Assembly (NCBI RefSeq): GCF_019649055.1 | Contig: NW_026570228.1 | Location: 2,294,001-2,358,000 of the forward strand | Direction of reading: 5' to 3' | Length of the DNA stretch: 64,000 nucleotides | Source of the DNA: Paramacrobiotus metropolitanus | Lineage: Eukaryota > Tardigrada > Eutardigrada > Parachela > Macrobiotidae | Shown: piece by piece, positions 48,901 through 60,915 of the stretch | Layout of the letters: each line of letters opens with the position of its first letter | Numbering within the stretch: position 1 is the stretch's first letter | Program-made: the position numbers and the translations under genes | The notes under the pieces: generated by a model | Told to the model about the DNA's origin: nothing | Seen by the model: only the letters and a program-made list of their open reading frames with translations | The model's database searches: none

Positions 48901-51365
48901 ATCCACGTCCCGGAGGGTTGCCCGGCATCGGGAATCCACTCACACCGGCGGAAACGCTTGCAGGAAATTTTAGAAAACCCGGCGGCGGTGCACACTGCGA
49001 CTTTATCCTCGAGCGGATCCGGGGTCACCGCGGCCGGCTCCGTTTCCTCGTCGCCCAGCGAAGAAAGGTCAAAACTGCCGACTGAACACTGCAGATTCTC
49101 ACTAGTCGGGTCCACGCACTGGTTGACCGTGACTGAGAACACCAGAGACGGCGGACATTCGTGGACGGAGACAAAAAAGTGTAACGGTCCCGCTAAACGC
49201 CGGCACACCATAAACCGTGTGCTGCACGGTGTGGCAAACGGTAACGGGAAGGTACCGTCTTTTTTACACAGCAATCGCGGGCGCTCCTTCTGATTTTTAA
49301 CCGGTGACAAAGTCGTGGTGATAATGTCACCGGCGTCCGTGGTCGAATTGGTGACGTAATATTTGGTGACACTGGCGTCGGTGTCGTCGCCGTTGGCACA
49401 CGCCACCGTGGCGTTATACTCACAGGTTCCGTTGTTAAAAATTGTATGCGGTGGACACGTAAACCGGAATAACAAAAAGTTCTTAACCCAGGAATATTTT
49501 TCACATTTATAAAATATACACGGTATTGATGTGGGATATGTGCCGGGTGCGGTACACTGGAATTCCGTGGGATTAGTCACCAGGATCCCGGTGGCGGTTA
49601 GGTACGGTGGGGGTTTCAATGCTTGCTTAAACAACCAGTTAGGATCGGTGTCGGTGCCCATCACACTGCTGATATCCCCGAAGAAAAGCCGGTCATCGGC
49701 CGGTTTCACCGGCATCTTCGGCACAAATCGGATCTCATTGTCGCTGGAAATAATGGGTATAGTGGTGGTACTGGCCACGCCCCCTCCTCCTGGGGGAGCG
49801 GTCACTCGCGTGACCTTTCGCGGCATGGTCACCCAGACGGTAGCAAATGTGGCGCGCGGTGGCGGTGTGGGTTTGAACGCACCGGAAGTGGGGTTCATGT
49901 TGGAGGTCACCTCCAGCTCGTCGACGATGGACACACAGTCGGCCGTCTCACTGGCCCATGTGCAGGATTTCCGGTCCTCGTCGAAGAATAGTCCAGTGGG
50001 ACAGGAGAACTGTTCAATCTTCAAGCTGATCACACTGGTGGTGGAGCAGCGGAAAAAACGCCGGCAGTTGATGGGATTCCGGAAGAGGGTTGTGGGCTTT
50101 CCGGACGCGGGAAAAGTCTGCTGAGCACGACAACGTTCCACCACCCAGGAGGGTGTCTGTGTGAGCAGAGGATATGCATCACCGGTGTCCATGCGTTCTT
50201 CACTGAGGGGCTTCACACATGCGCGTACGATCGGCTCATAGACGAGATTGGACTCGCAAGAAAACAAATAAACCTGCAAAATGGATGTTTTATTAACCAA
50301 GGTTACACATATAAATATGAGACACATATATGAGCTGACAACAAATAGTACAATAATTACACTCAAATTCGGCAGTAGTTTTATTAATCACAAAATGGAA
50401 AACGCAACTGGAAGTCCCTATTAATTATTAAGCAATATTAAGGGCAATGCAAACAATGCAAACAATCTAATACCTGGGTAATGCAAACAATCTTCAATCA
50501 ATTTTAGTGGCAATTATGTCAATCAATTAACAAAAATATTAATTATCAGGAAATAATAAATAAACCAGCTAGTGCTTAAAACGTTTTGGTTTTCCGTATG
50601 CTTCCTGGAATTCAATAATAAATTACAACTATAAGTACGCTGGCGGAATATATGCAATACTAATTTTCGGTTATAATTTTAATCAGTACTTGTAAGATGC
50701 GTACATTGGATGCGATTTTGTAACATAATAAGACAATTTGCGTCATCAAGAACTTATTAGCGCACCATGAATGTCGCCGGTGACAATTCGACACAGCGGT
50801 AAAATTTGGAATTATTCGTGGGATGTGGGAAGTAGCCGGTAATTTTGCATGTTAATCCCGATAATTCCGAGACGTAGGAGCTGGGCCGCGGCGGCAACGG
50901 CAGCTGGGATTTCCGCTGACTTGACCCCGGCAACCGACTGACGCCAATAACCGGCTGCTGCTGCAATAACACCTCGTCGTCGCTGTTGCGCCGGGAAACA
51001 TTTCCCGGCTGACAGGGCGCACTGAGCTTAGCCCAGTTGCATTTCTGACTGATTGTATCAAAAATTCCAAATGAGCACCGATAGTGTTCTATGATCATAA
51101 GAGTGCCCTGTCGACGACACAGGACATACTCCGCACAACTGCCGGTATAAGGGAATATCCCTTCTTGCCGGCATGACAGAGTCAGGGAATCCGTGGCGTT
51201 GGGCAAATTTTTCAGGGAGATCTCTTGCCGCGCCAGGAGAAAGTATGTACTCCGTAGATTATTGATGGCACTGGTTGATAAGGATGCACAGGATAATATT
51301 ATGAGTAATACCGTATGAATAATACTGATCAGGGTCTCCATTAATAATGATCGCTTATATAACAT
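46000..51365 (-). CDS. Secreted mucin-like protein with nine CBM14 (peritrophin-A) domains
   Basis: Peritrophin-type proteins cross-link chitin in cuticle or gut linings. Four exons: 50766-51365, 48340-50273, 47313-47745, 46000-46980; phases 0, 2, 0; 1,315 residues from ATG 51365 or 1,307 from ATG 51341. The signal peptide is rich in Leu/Ile (LISIIHTVLLIILSCASLS). I count nine six-Cys CBM14 units by the C-x(n)-C-x(5)-C type spacing, for example CRQEGIFPYTGSC, CKITGYFPHPT, CTAPGTYPTSIPC, CKKDGTFPLPFATPC, CYRSGYFLYPDDSKC and CRSEGYFRNARDISC. They are separated by Ser/Thr/Pro-rich linkers, the longest a Thr tract around 46.7-46.85 kb that is likely O-glycosylated. Several introns split CBM14 units, so the exons must be spliced together. 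The acceptor of exon 3 (gcaacag at 47746) is chosen because it alone completes unit seven in frame. It lies upstream of the chitinase on the same strand. Confidence 0.88.
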
Positions 51366-51433
51366 AAATACAATCTTAATCACATAACTGGCCGGGAATA
51401 TGCACTCAATTTGAAAATTATACAAAATTACGC

Positions 51434-51443
51434 ATATATATAA
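51434..51443 (-). promoter_or_regulatory. Putative TATA box of the CBM14 mucin-like gene
   Basis: On the minus strand this reads ATATATATAA-type sequence about 70 bases before ATG 51365. A transcription start about 30 bases downstream would lie near 51405, making ATG 51365 the first long-frame ATG after a minimal ATGTGA upstream frame. Pattern-based only. Confidence 0.35.
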
Positions 51444-52638
51444 GAGAAATTAATCGTGACCTTTCGATGACGATTGAATGTTCCGTGCATCGTTTCGGCG
51501 TTAAATTAAAGGCTGTTGTTTTACCGGTCGGTTTTAAAATGAGAGAAGTGAAAATGGTACCGGCAACACAACACTGGGCGGATTGGAATTGCTGTGCTAT
51601 CAGCAGATGTCTAGTCATCATCTGTCATGTGTAGCCAAACATACACAACATTTCATTACGGCTCAGCGGTACTAATAAGCCATCGCCATTCCCGCTTTTC
51701 GTAAGAAAAAAGCTCGGTCATTACCTTCCTGCTGGTACACCTTAGACGTTTTTCGTACCCGACGAGTGAAGAAAAAACTCCACTTAACCGTGGAGATTTT
51801 GGATAAATTCACAGATCATAAAATATGTTTATCGTACGTTGCCGCTCACCCTTGCCATCGCCTCACTTTCGCTATATACGTGAGAACGTTTTTTTCCGTA
51901 ATATTTTGTACGGAATTAATTGAGCTTTTCCAATGAAGCTAGTAATTATTATCAATAACACAATATCTAATTCTGGTGTGCTTTTGCTTTTAGTTCATAA
52001 CCCTCGATTAACAACATTAAATGCAGTGCACAAACGTGAAGCCAGTGGACGTACACAATGCGTATGATAATTAATAGCGATAAGTAACTAGATCTACATA
52101 AACAAGCTGTATCGATATATGTAAACTTTGAACTGAAAAGCGAATCCTTACTAGCAATTTTTTAAATGCTGCAAAAGTGAACTAAAAATCCCCATAATTG
52201 TTAGTTACTTTTGGGATATCCGTACAAACAAAAAACAAAACAGCGAAACCAGATATATCGGTACAGTTTTAGTGGTCGTGCCGCTATCTACCAGATAGGT
52301 ACAGTTTTACTGGTCGTGCCGCTATTTATATATCTATCTGTACAGAGTTATCTGTACAGAGTGCAGATTGAATGACTGAATTTGTTTTTTATAATAACGA
52401 AAGCGATGAGGTTAATAATTACAAAATATAACCACTGAAGAAAAATGCAGTCAAGTCATAAAGTCGTTGTGCTTTATTAATTTAAGCTCACAGTCTTCTC
52501 TTTGAATAGTTATATAAAACTATAAAATCTGCAAAAATCACCGTATACTCGTACAACGCACATACCACTGCATATGCCGTGCAATGTATACCTTCTACTA
52601 AGCTTTTACAATTTCTAATTAAGAAAATTAAATGTAGA
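51444..52638. other. Intergenic region with a short direct repeat
   Basis: This lies between the mucin-like gene promoter and the GPCR stop codon, both genes on the minus strand. No exon is supported. A 27-base direct repeat at 52261-52325 is listed separately. Confidence 0.35.
52261..52325. repeat. Short direct repeat, 27 bases twice
   Basis: The 27 bases at 52261-52287 (gtacagttttagtggtcgtg and on to ccgctat) recur at 52299-52325 with one mismatch. The spacer contains ctaccagatag, a small palindrome-like string. No mobile-element protein is nearby. Confidence 0.7.
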
Positions 52639-55600
52639 TTAGACATCGGAATAATTACTAGAATAATCCGAGAAATTGCCCCGTTTCGATGCCGGCCTGA
52701 TGTTGGGTAATGACCTTTGACTGTAAGAACGCATCGGTGACGTCGACAAGGGCGTGGTGCCATTACAGCGCACGCTGGTCGTCGTGCCGTTCTGCCCGAC
52801 TGTGAGCAGTTTCACGGAACCGTTGGGCTGCTGCAGGAAAGTCTTCCCGCAACGGACATACTGCAGATCATAGGGAACGGATATTGGGCGTTTGTAGGGA
52901 TGCACGGGGGATGATTGGGAGTTTTCATTGGAATAATAGCCCTTGGCAAGTTGTACCGGGCGACGATGGTAGTGGATAGCCGGCGTGCGACGCAATGCCA
53001 CGGCTTGCCGGTGCGCTTCGGAATGGGGCAGACGCTTCCAGCAGTACTTGCGCATCAAATAGCGAAAATCACTCTGTCAAAGAAAGTACATAAAAGTATT
53101 ATAAACTTGACGTAGTAAATGTATATAATACAGTCGATATGCACGCGTAGTAAAATATAGTAAAATATGCTCGTGCATAATTTCAAGGCTGTTACTTATG
53201 CCTGCATTTTTTTAACAGTTCCACTTAACATATTACAGAACCAAAGAAAACGTATAATGTCACCAATATTTTTCATTTTTACTGTGTCGTCTTGCAAGTG
53301 CCGGTAGTGAAACAAATGCATAATCTCACACTTACTTTAAAATTATTGTTGACCAGTACGTAAATTATCTGCAAACACCAAATAATCATTAAATTTAATT
53401 GTGGTAAGTACATGTACATCACGCAGAATACGTTGTAACCTAAACACGATAATATTTGCTTACGATGTTAACGATGACAGAAAGCATAGCCACAAAGTGA
53501 CAAGTGACAAACAAGGTATGATAGTATTTGGGCCGGAGATCTGTCAGAAACGTTGAGAAGTCATGGAGGAGAAAAAATGTTTGCAGCGGTAGCCATAAGA
53601 TTCCAAACGAGAGCACCATCAGAGCCAGCATCTTGACTACCTGCCAAAAACATTCTTGTCACTAATAATATGGCCATCGTAACATGGTCTTGGTTAAAAA
53701 AAACATGTACCGGAACCAGCACGAGGCCATCCCCCATACGCAATCAAATGCGTGGTTACAACCATTAATATGCTCCCGGTGCCGACGCATTACGACTGCA
53801 TATTTACGGCAAGAAATGATAATAATTATTGAGATAGAGAGGAGTATGTATCTGTACGAGTAGACACCGACAGACATAAGCGAGACACCGGTAAAAGATG
53901 GGACAACACAAATCATGTAAAAACACTCGATTAATTTCCGGTTACAAGAGCTATTCAGGCGGCATGTTGTTTTGACGAAGATTGTCACAACAGATAAACA
54001 GGATTTACCATGATGGATAACACTTACAATTGTTAATTTGAATAACCAGTAAATAAAGTAAAATTGAATCAGATACGGTAATCCTCATTTTCAACAATTC
54101 ACGTGCAAGTAACGTAGTATTACGCGCAGTGATACTACGATGCTGGTAAGTGATTCATATGCCAACTGTATTTGTTTAACAGTCTGGTTGTAAATTTCGC
54201 GTAGATAATCACCCGATAGCATTTCAGAATTTAATTTGATTAATATTCGATTTGCGGAAAATAGTTTCTTTAAACACACTACCAACATGTTTTATTTTGA
54301 TCTGGAAATAAGAGCAATTTAATTAGGGAGCATTAGTTATATGTTTGAAATGAGCCCCCTTTCTTCCAGAGACATTTAACGCTTCCACCGATCTGCGATA
54401 AATAAGAAGAAATATACATAACGCAATCTTCTTCTCTGACACATGCCCGCAGTTTATGATCACAATAATAATCATTACGTAAAAGTAACAATATGTTTAC
54501 ATCGGAGGTCAAATCTTTTCCAGAAAAGATTATGTTACAATTATTCGATGAATTAGAATGGTTATCTTGATAATCGCATCGGCGGCTCAATACTGTTTAT
54601 AAAAAGCGATGATATTATAGTCTGAATGCACGGCCTTATCCTACTGTAAACGCGCCCTCCAGCCAAACCCGATCCAGCGCTTTTTATCCATTACCCGGCT
54701 TAACGTACACAATACACCGAAACAATCACCGTTTAATATAATACCTTTCTTTTGGACTGCAACTGAACCTTATCCCGGGAATCGGATGCCTCACCCGGCG
54801 TTGTCCGCTCCCAGAGTTTCCGCCCAACATACGTGTATGCACAGCCGATGCACAGCAGCGGTATAACATAATCCACGGAAAAAACACAGATTGTGTAGAA
54901 GCGACTGTAGATACTGCTCCAGTCGATCGACTGATCATACGGCCACGACGGCCATGTCTCCAGGCACAAATAGGTCATGGAACCGTTGGTGACGTCATAG
55001 GTGTGTAACGGTTGCACTTTACTGACGTAGAACTGGACACTGGCCTGCGCTAATGACCATAGCCAGATAAAGCCGAGAATCTTGCAAAGGTCACGCGGGG
55101 ATTTGGCGCCGCGCGTCCGAAACGGCCGACAGATACTGCGCAGCCGGTCGATGGAGATGAACGTCTGGGTGTAGATACTGGAAGACACCGCTGTGTGCTG
55201 CATAAAGGAGACGGCCGGACAAAGAAAATGTGGATAAATCCATTTGCCCAATAAAACTGCAATAACAAAAAAACTTTTGACCGATTTATTGAGTTCGCTT
55301 CTTTTCTGTATAGGAGACTGATGGAATTGCCTGGAAAAATATTCAGGAAAAAAGTGACCGATTAAGTGTCAGCTTATTCAGAATATTTAATAGGAAGTCC
55401 TGCGTAGCCGGGATTTGCGGAGCGGCGCATTATGAGATTTGAAAACGCTAATTATATTACACATGTATAATTTTTATCGGTGCTTAACACATGGATCTCC
55501 GCAAGTACAGTACGTCATCGGAAACAGCGGTAGACCAACCAAATGCAATAACTTTTCACGGTTACACTAATAAAAAAAGTGTCGCGCAAAGATAAACTGC

Positions 55601-56967
55601 CGGTTAGGAAAATTCCGGCGCCGGCATAATCAGCCAGTGCAGCAGTTAACTTCTGTGCAGATAATCCACAGGGAATATATTGCCGGCATCTTTGGGATTC
55701 GCTTTTCTTAAGCGTAACGAAGTGCATCGCGCCCGACGTGTTAGTAGCGAAAAATGTGAGATAAAATGACGCATTAAACAATCACTTCCAGAGCGGCTCC
55801 AGATTTTGGCAGTTAGTGCAGATGCCTTTGTATGGTCAATGGGGAAAAACATTCAAGTGACACCGTCAAGCAGCAGTTGACGCAAGCAATGAAGGGTTAT
55901 AATGCCACAATCGCGTGCATATGGCATAAATAATAAACAATAAAATATAAAACATACAAATTAAGTATCTGCCATAAAATATTTACCTGGCATGCTAAAC
56001 ACGAGAGTAAAAAGAACAACGTAATAATTGCTTGTTTGGCCTACAAATGTGGTGCGCACGCACAACACCTGATGTAATTAGATAACGGCCGGAAGGTCAA
56101 ACTTGAGACAGAAAACACCTACCGTGTAATCAGCGCAACATGAGTGCTTTACAAACAGCACGTGTTCAAAGTATTCGCACTCGTAGAATATAAGAATGAC
56201 ACTTACTGTCTTTTTAAAAATATTTTTGTTTAGTCATTACTAAATTTTTTTATTAGGTTTTAAAATAATGTACCACAATATCCTGTATTTGTATAAAAAT
56301 GTCTGTCGAACAAAAATTTTTATTAAGCATGCCGTTGCATTTGTTTCAAGTATTTAAGGAATGCGGGAGTTTTCCTTAATTTGGCTTTCCGGTTGGACCA
56401 ATTAAGCGAAAACGAAACGAAAATTAATGAAAATTTATGAGTAGTTTGACAAACATCTTTTACTGAATGTAATGAAAATGGAATTCGATGAAAATCTTTT
56501 AATGACTGGAATGAAAAGAAATTTATGGAAATTCCTTAATGAAATGAACTAATTGGAAATTTTTAATTAAACATCGTAAACCGTAATAATTTTGAAATCT
56601 TCGTTGCGTTATTTCCTCTTTAGCCATATGGGCACGTGATGTTGTTTGTACCTTGGGTGGATGTAAAGGGCATACAGGCGATGGCCATGATGAGATCGGA
56701 AACGGCGAGATTAATGAGGAACGGCGCCAGTTCCGTGCGGGATTTATGTCCGTACGTAAAGACGAAGATGACGACAATATTGCCGGCTACCGATATGAAA
56801 ATGTTGATACCGTAGAGAAAAAATAATCCCACTTGGACCTCATTAGGCAGTGTATAATGATCATCCAACACCGTATCAAAATCATAATCCGCTACCGATA
56901 ATACCGAGATATTGCCGGTCTTGTACAGATCGACATCATCGAGGGGATACTGTTCGGTGCTGCCCAT
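52639..56967 (-). CDS. Class A (rhodopsin-type) neuropeptide-like GPCR with atypical DRY and NPxxY motifs
   Basis: Five exons: 56652-56967, 54745-55256, 53464-53640, 53336-53368, 52639-53073; phases 1, 0, 0, 0; 490 residues. Exon 1 has an acidic N-terminus with an N-glycosylation site (NIS), TM1 with GNIVVIFVF and TM2 with LINLAVSDLIMAIACMPF. Exon 2 has LCPAVSFMQ and TM3 ending SIDRLRSICRPF, then TM4 and TM5. Exon 3 has TM6 (MLALMVLSFGILWLPLQTFF) and the start of TM7. Exon 4 (33 bases) finishes TM7. The layout and the WLPLQTFF type of TM6 resemble NPY/RYamide/tachykinin-group peptide receptors; the ligand cannot be called. DRY is replaced by DRL. Where NPxxY is expected, splicing gives NIIIY. 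ATG 56967 is the first in frame after a stop; an upstream coding exon remains possible. Confidence 0.85.
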
Positions 56968-57845
56968 ACTGCCGCCCCGGATAGACTGCGTGCTTCGCGC
57001 ATCCACTGACGCATTTAATGATTAAGATTGAAATAAAAAGAAATAAATAGTCCTGGTGTGCGATTAATTCGTATTAACGATGTACTGAACAAAGGCTACA
57101 GTGCAGCATTAAATTCACTGTTGCCGGCTGCATGGTTCTTTTTGCGGTGAACAGGACGATGATCTGTAGTTGTGCGCGTCAATTTGGCGGCGGAAATATA
57201 ATTATGCGGAATGATGACGCGGGGATATCTTTCAACAGAGTCGGATGAGTGGCTGCAAAATTCTTCCGGATCCTGGTTTCAATATTCTCTCATTCACAGA
57301 AAGTCATTTATACTCCTAAAAATACAGCGGAAGATGGCCACGTTGGAAGCTGCAAGAAGGGTATAGTTAGCCTAATTATCTCAACTGCACGTGGCTGAGA
57401 TGGTCATGGCGCAGGGCTCTTAACCAGGCATACATAATCATTACCGTATAAAATGGGAGTACGATACTCTGTAAACTGTACAGACTTAATACAAAATAAT
57501 ATATCGATATCAGAACGAAAAAAAGTGTCACCGTTAATTTACTATACGGTATAAAAGGCAGATTTTCCTGCGGAAACACGTCAGTACAATTTTATTTGAC
57601 GCATAATATATTATTACTTGGTTAAAAGATGCGATCTTTTAATATTTTCTGTATTGTGCATCGTTGTTAAAATCCATACGTTTTTAATTTGAAAATCAAG
57701 GTATGCCAAAACTTAAAAATTTCATGTACACATACGGAGCTGTACAGATATGCGTATATATATATGGACGACAATTTAAATGCAATCGTACTTGAAAAAA
57801 AGTTATGCCACACCGACAAAATGTTCAGCATTACTTATCTCAAGC
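56968..57845. other. Upstream region of the GPCR
   Basis: About 0.9 kb with no supported exon. It should include the GPCR promoter and 5' UTR. The sequence becomes AT-rich toward the hairpin at 57846. Confidence 0.3.
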
Positions 57846-57986
57846 AAAACTAGTTCGATAAATATCATTATAAATTTTCAAAAAATTAGCATATCCAAAT
57901 AAGCCCAAGCACCAACACGGTGCTTGGGCTTATTTGGATATGCTAATTTTTTGAAAATTTATAATGATATTTATCAAACTAGTTTT
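57846..57986. repeat. Near-perfect 68-bp inverted repeat with 5-base loop
   Basis: Arms 57846-57913 and 57919-57986 pair over 68 positions with a single mismatch (57856 against 57976) around the loop aacac. RNA from either strand would form a long duplex. About 26 bases of the right arm (57958-57983) recur directly downstream at 58002-58027. No transposase frame is present. It may be a foldback element, a very recent MITE-like insertion or a small-RNA precursor. The near-identity of the arms implies recent origin or selection for pairing. Confidence 0.9.
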
Positions 57987-60306
57987 ATAATGATCAAACT
58001 AATTTATAATGATATTTATCAAACTAGTACACGCTTCTAACCATAAGTGCCCTTTGATTCGGCGTCTAGCCAGCATGTACAGATACAATACAGTATAAGT
58101 TAACAATAACTAACATACAGAGTGTGCATGCCGGTTAAAACCGACATGACTAATTTAGCGGGTTAAAAGTATATTCCCGATCTATAATCCATAAAATACG
58201 AGCACACAATTATCACCCACAGCAGTTTGCATTACATATTTAAAATCTGCAGAAGCTGTTTACAAATGAAAAGATAAATAAATCCAAAGCGCAAGAATAT
58301 CCCTTACGATTGCTTATTACTAGTGCGCAGCATACTTGCTGTACTAAAAATACTGTACAAAAAGAAATTGTTCGAGATCTCGGATTTCAGGCCTTTTAAA
58401 AAGAGCTAAATTTTGGCGCGATAGCCAAATAGCTTTACGAATTAAATACTAATCAATTTTAGACCGACAAGTATATAAGTCACTCGCTTTTTATGACGTA
58501 ACACATATCGTGGATCATCCAGACGACGCACCATTTATCCACGCAGTATGCGAAATTGCCGACCGCTTCTGTGTATTTATATTTGCCTCCAGGCCAGAAT
58601 ACCAACATACATTCTCCCGCAACAAATCGGACCATTTGACAATGGGATCATTTCCGTAAAATTCCGCATTTCATGGTGATATTTATTCGCGGTTAAACGC
58701 AATTCAGAAAAAAAGCAGTAATTCGTACAATAGCGACTATCGCAATGGTGGCCATGGCATTACGTGAATACCGGGTTAGACGTTACAGATGATATCCTGC
58801 GACAGATGCACTGACCACAATCATCGGCAACTTGCATACATGCGTCGTGAAAAACTTACTGCATATCGGAGCGGTAATGTTGTGGGATCCTTGTCACTTT
58901 TGATTATCCCCAGGAAGACTTGCAACGTATGTGTATACGCTGGTGTGTAAAGGAAAATGGCAAGGAGCCGGGTTTAATTGTAATAAAGCAGCAGCAATTC
59001 AATCAAGTGGAAATGGCTTCGTTAGAATTGATATAATCAGAATTTCCGTCTAAGCGGATTTACAGAGTCGCCGGCTACGGGCGCGCGTTGTGATCCCATG
59101 ACTGAGCATGTTCCACGCACGTATACCGCGCGCAATCTCACATTGCACGGCACTGATTTACCGATTCAAGATTAAATGGCAATTATCCGCTTAATGAAAA
59201 TAAAAATGTTTGGCGAAATATTCCAGGGAATTGACCTACTCAAACATAAATTTCTTGCTGAATAATACCTATTGACGCGTGTACTAACTGCAAAAACGTT
59301 AATCGTCTGTTGAATACAAACACGTGAAAATATGCCGGCTGAGCCGCTTGAGTCGTCGACCGATTTTTGTTGTTGTATTCGCGCACATACTGCACACACA
59401 GCACACACACACGTCGTGCGCGGCACCAAGTGAGTGCCCTTCTTCCCATACGCATGACGCTCAGGGAGTCCTGGACCTGCCCACAAGTGCACTCATTTCC
59501 GGAAATGTTCTCGTGCTCTCTGACAGCAGGCGTATCTGTACATTATAAACCAAAAGACCACGTTTTTTCTTTCTTCGGCGCGCACAAAGACAAATATGAA
59601 CCCGGCTGTTTTCTCATAATTATAAGCTGTTAATTATATCTCAAAGGTCAGAAATGATTAAAGGTTTCTATCTTCTACAGCGCAGTCATGATTTCCTGCA
59701 ATATTTTTATAAGGGCAATATTCTTTTAACTGAAATGAAATGTCATGCCTTTGATGTTGAACGTCAGTAATATGGTTCTTGGCAGTATTTCCCATTCAAA
59801 CGGTTATTTTTAAAAATCGTAATCGTATGATGTCGCAATGTGTGCCATGTGTGTGTGTGTGTACGCTGCAGGTCGTGGATAACTTGTCAAAAGATTTTTT
59901 GTATGATGTCGTTTTCTGCATCACTGCATTAACATAACGTTTAGTAATTTAGCTATTGTGACAGCCACTTTAGTTGTTGCGCAACCAAGAAGATATATCA
60001 CTCGACTGATAAGGAACCGGCAAATTTTGCACGCACGTAGGTTAATAAGCTTTAATTGTCATTTAGCGATACTGCGTAAAGTAGCCCACTATGCACTCAA
60101 GAAAGCTGCGTACCGCATCGAACATAAAAAAGCAGCGAAGGGAATTAAATTCAGTACAGTACCTAATACTACTAATTTTTTTATGTTAATTTCAGCAATT
60201 AATTTTTATTAGCAAAAGTAGAATTGCCGTACATTAATAATTTACTAGTTCTCTAACGTTCGTGTACGAACGCCACTGCACAAGCTGCATCATTCCAATC
60301 CAATGC
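57987..60306. other. 2.3-kb gene-poor stretch
   Basis: No coding exon is supported. It includes a partial copy of the hairpin arm at 58002-58027 and a short GT run near 59850. Open frames at 59.2-59.6 kb come from a CA/GT-rich tract and carry no recognisable sequence. Confidence 0.35.
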
Positions 60307-60349
60307 ATCCTGCAACCTACATAATATGATATTATGTAGGTTGCAGGAT
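60307..60349. repeat. Perfect 21-bp inverted repeat with 1-base centre
   Basis: Arms 60307-60327 (atcctgcaacctacataata and one further base) and 60329-60349 are exact reverse complements around a single G. The sequence could form a tight cruciform or RNA hairpin. No gene context explains it. Confidence 0.9.
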
Positions 60350-60586
60350 ATTATTAATATCCATACTTTTCTACAACGAAGTCAATGCATTAATCACTGA
60401 TTATTCTAGCAAAAAATTCAGTCTTAACCTGGAACGAACAATTTCAATTTAAAATAACTGTCAAGTAAGCAATAACGGTAACATTTCCGAAGCTCGAATA
60501 TTATTAAATTACAATTTTAGTTTCATGTATGGATTTTTATTGGTCAAATCAAACTCATACAGAACTGTTAGAGAAAAAACACAAAA

Positions 60587-60844
60587 CTACAACAGCAAAA
60601 GTTCATGCAGTTTATCCTGCCCTTCCATCGTGCCCAGCACTGACGCTGCATTTCCCCTTTGGATTTCTATCGACAACCGCTGCCGCAGAAATTCATGCGA
60701 ACGTCCTTCTCCCGTTTGCTGTTTAAGTCTTTTCCCTAGCTCTTTGATGATTGCAATCGCCGAAGGTCCCCATGAACCAAGCGTCTCGAAGGCAATCGGC
60801 ACGAAAAGGTAACGGCCATCCAGATAAGAGTAAATTACTGCCAC
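60587..60844 (-). mobile_element. 3' remnant of a non-LTR retrotransposon reverse-transcriptase ORF
   Basis: The minus strand encodes about 80 residues with RYLFVPIAFETLGSWGPSA, IKELGKRLKQQTGEGRSH, FLRQRLSIEIQRGNAASVLG. This is the segment commonly found at the C-terminus of invertebrate non-LTR element polyproteins, where forms like ETLGxWGPSA and QRISxAIQRGNAxxxLG recur. No reverse-transcriptase or endonuclease core is present, so it is a fragment. Its 5' side (plus-strand right) runs into the locally duplicated sequence at 60812-60915. Family level (LINE clade) cannot be assigned. Confidence 0.65.
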
Positions 60845-60915
60845 AATAAAAGATAAGAGTAAATTACGGCCATCCAGATAAGAGTAGTTTCATTAAATTA
60901 CTGCCACAATAAAAG
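60812..60915. repeat. Interleaved direct repeats beside the retroelement remnant
   Basis: The string acggccatccagataagagt occurs at 60812-60831 and again at 60866-60885. The string aaattactgccacaataaaa occurs at 60832-60851 and again at 60895-60914. The arrangement implies at least one short tandem duplication, and it overlaps the edge of the retroelement frame. Confidence 0.85.

Noticed and set aside
48496-50124. Plus-strand frames antisense to the CBM14 protein
   Set aside because: They show no recognisable domains and mirror the composition of the real 1.9-kb exon.
59172-59633. Overlapping frames rich in Cys/Val or Thr/His
   Set aside because: They arise from a CA/GT simple-sequence tract around 59390-59410.
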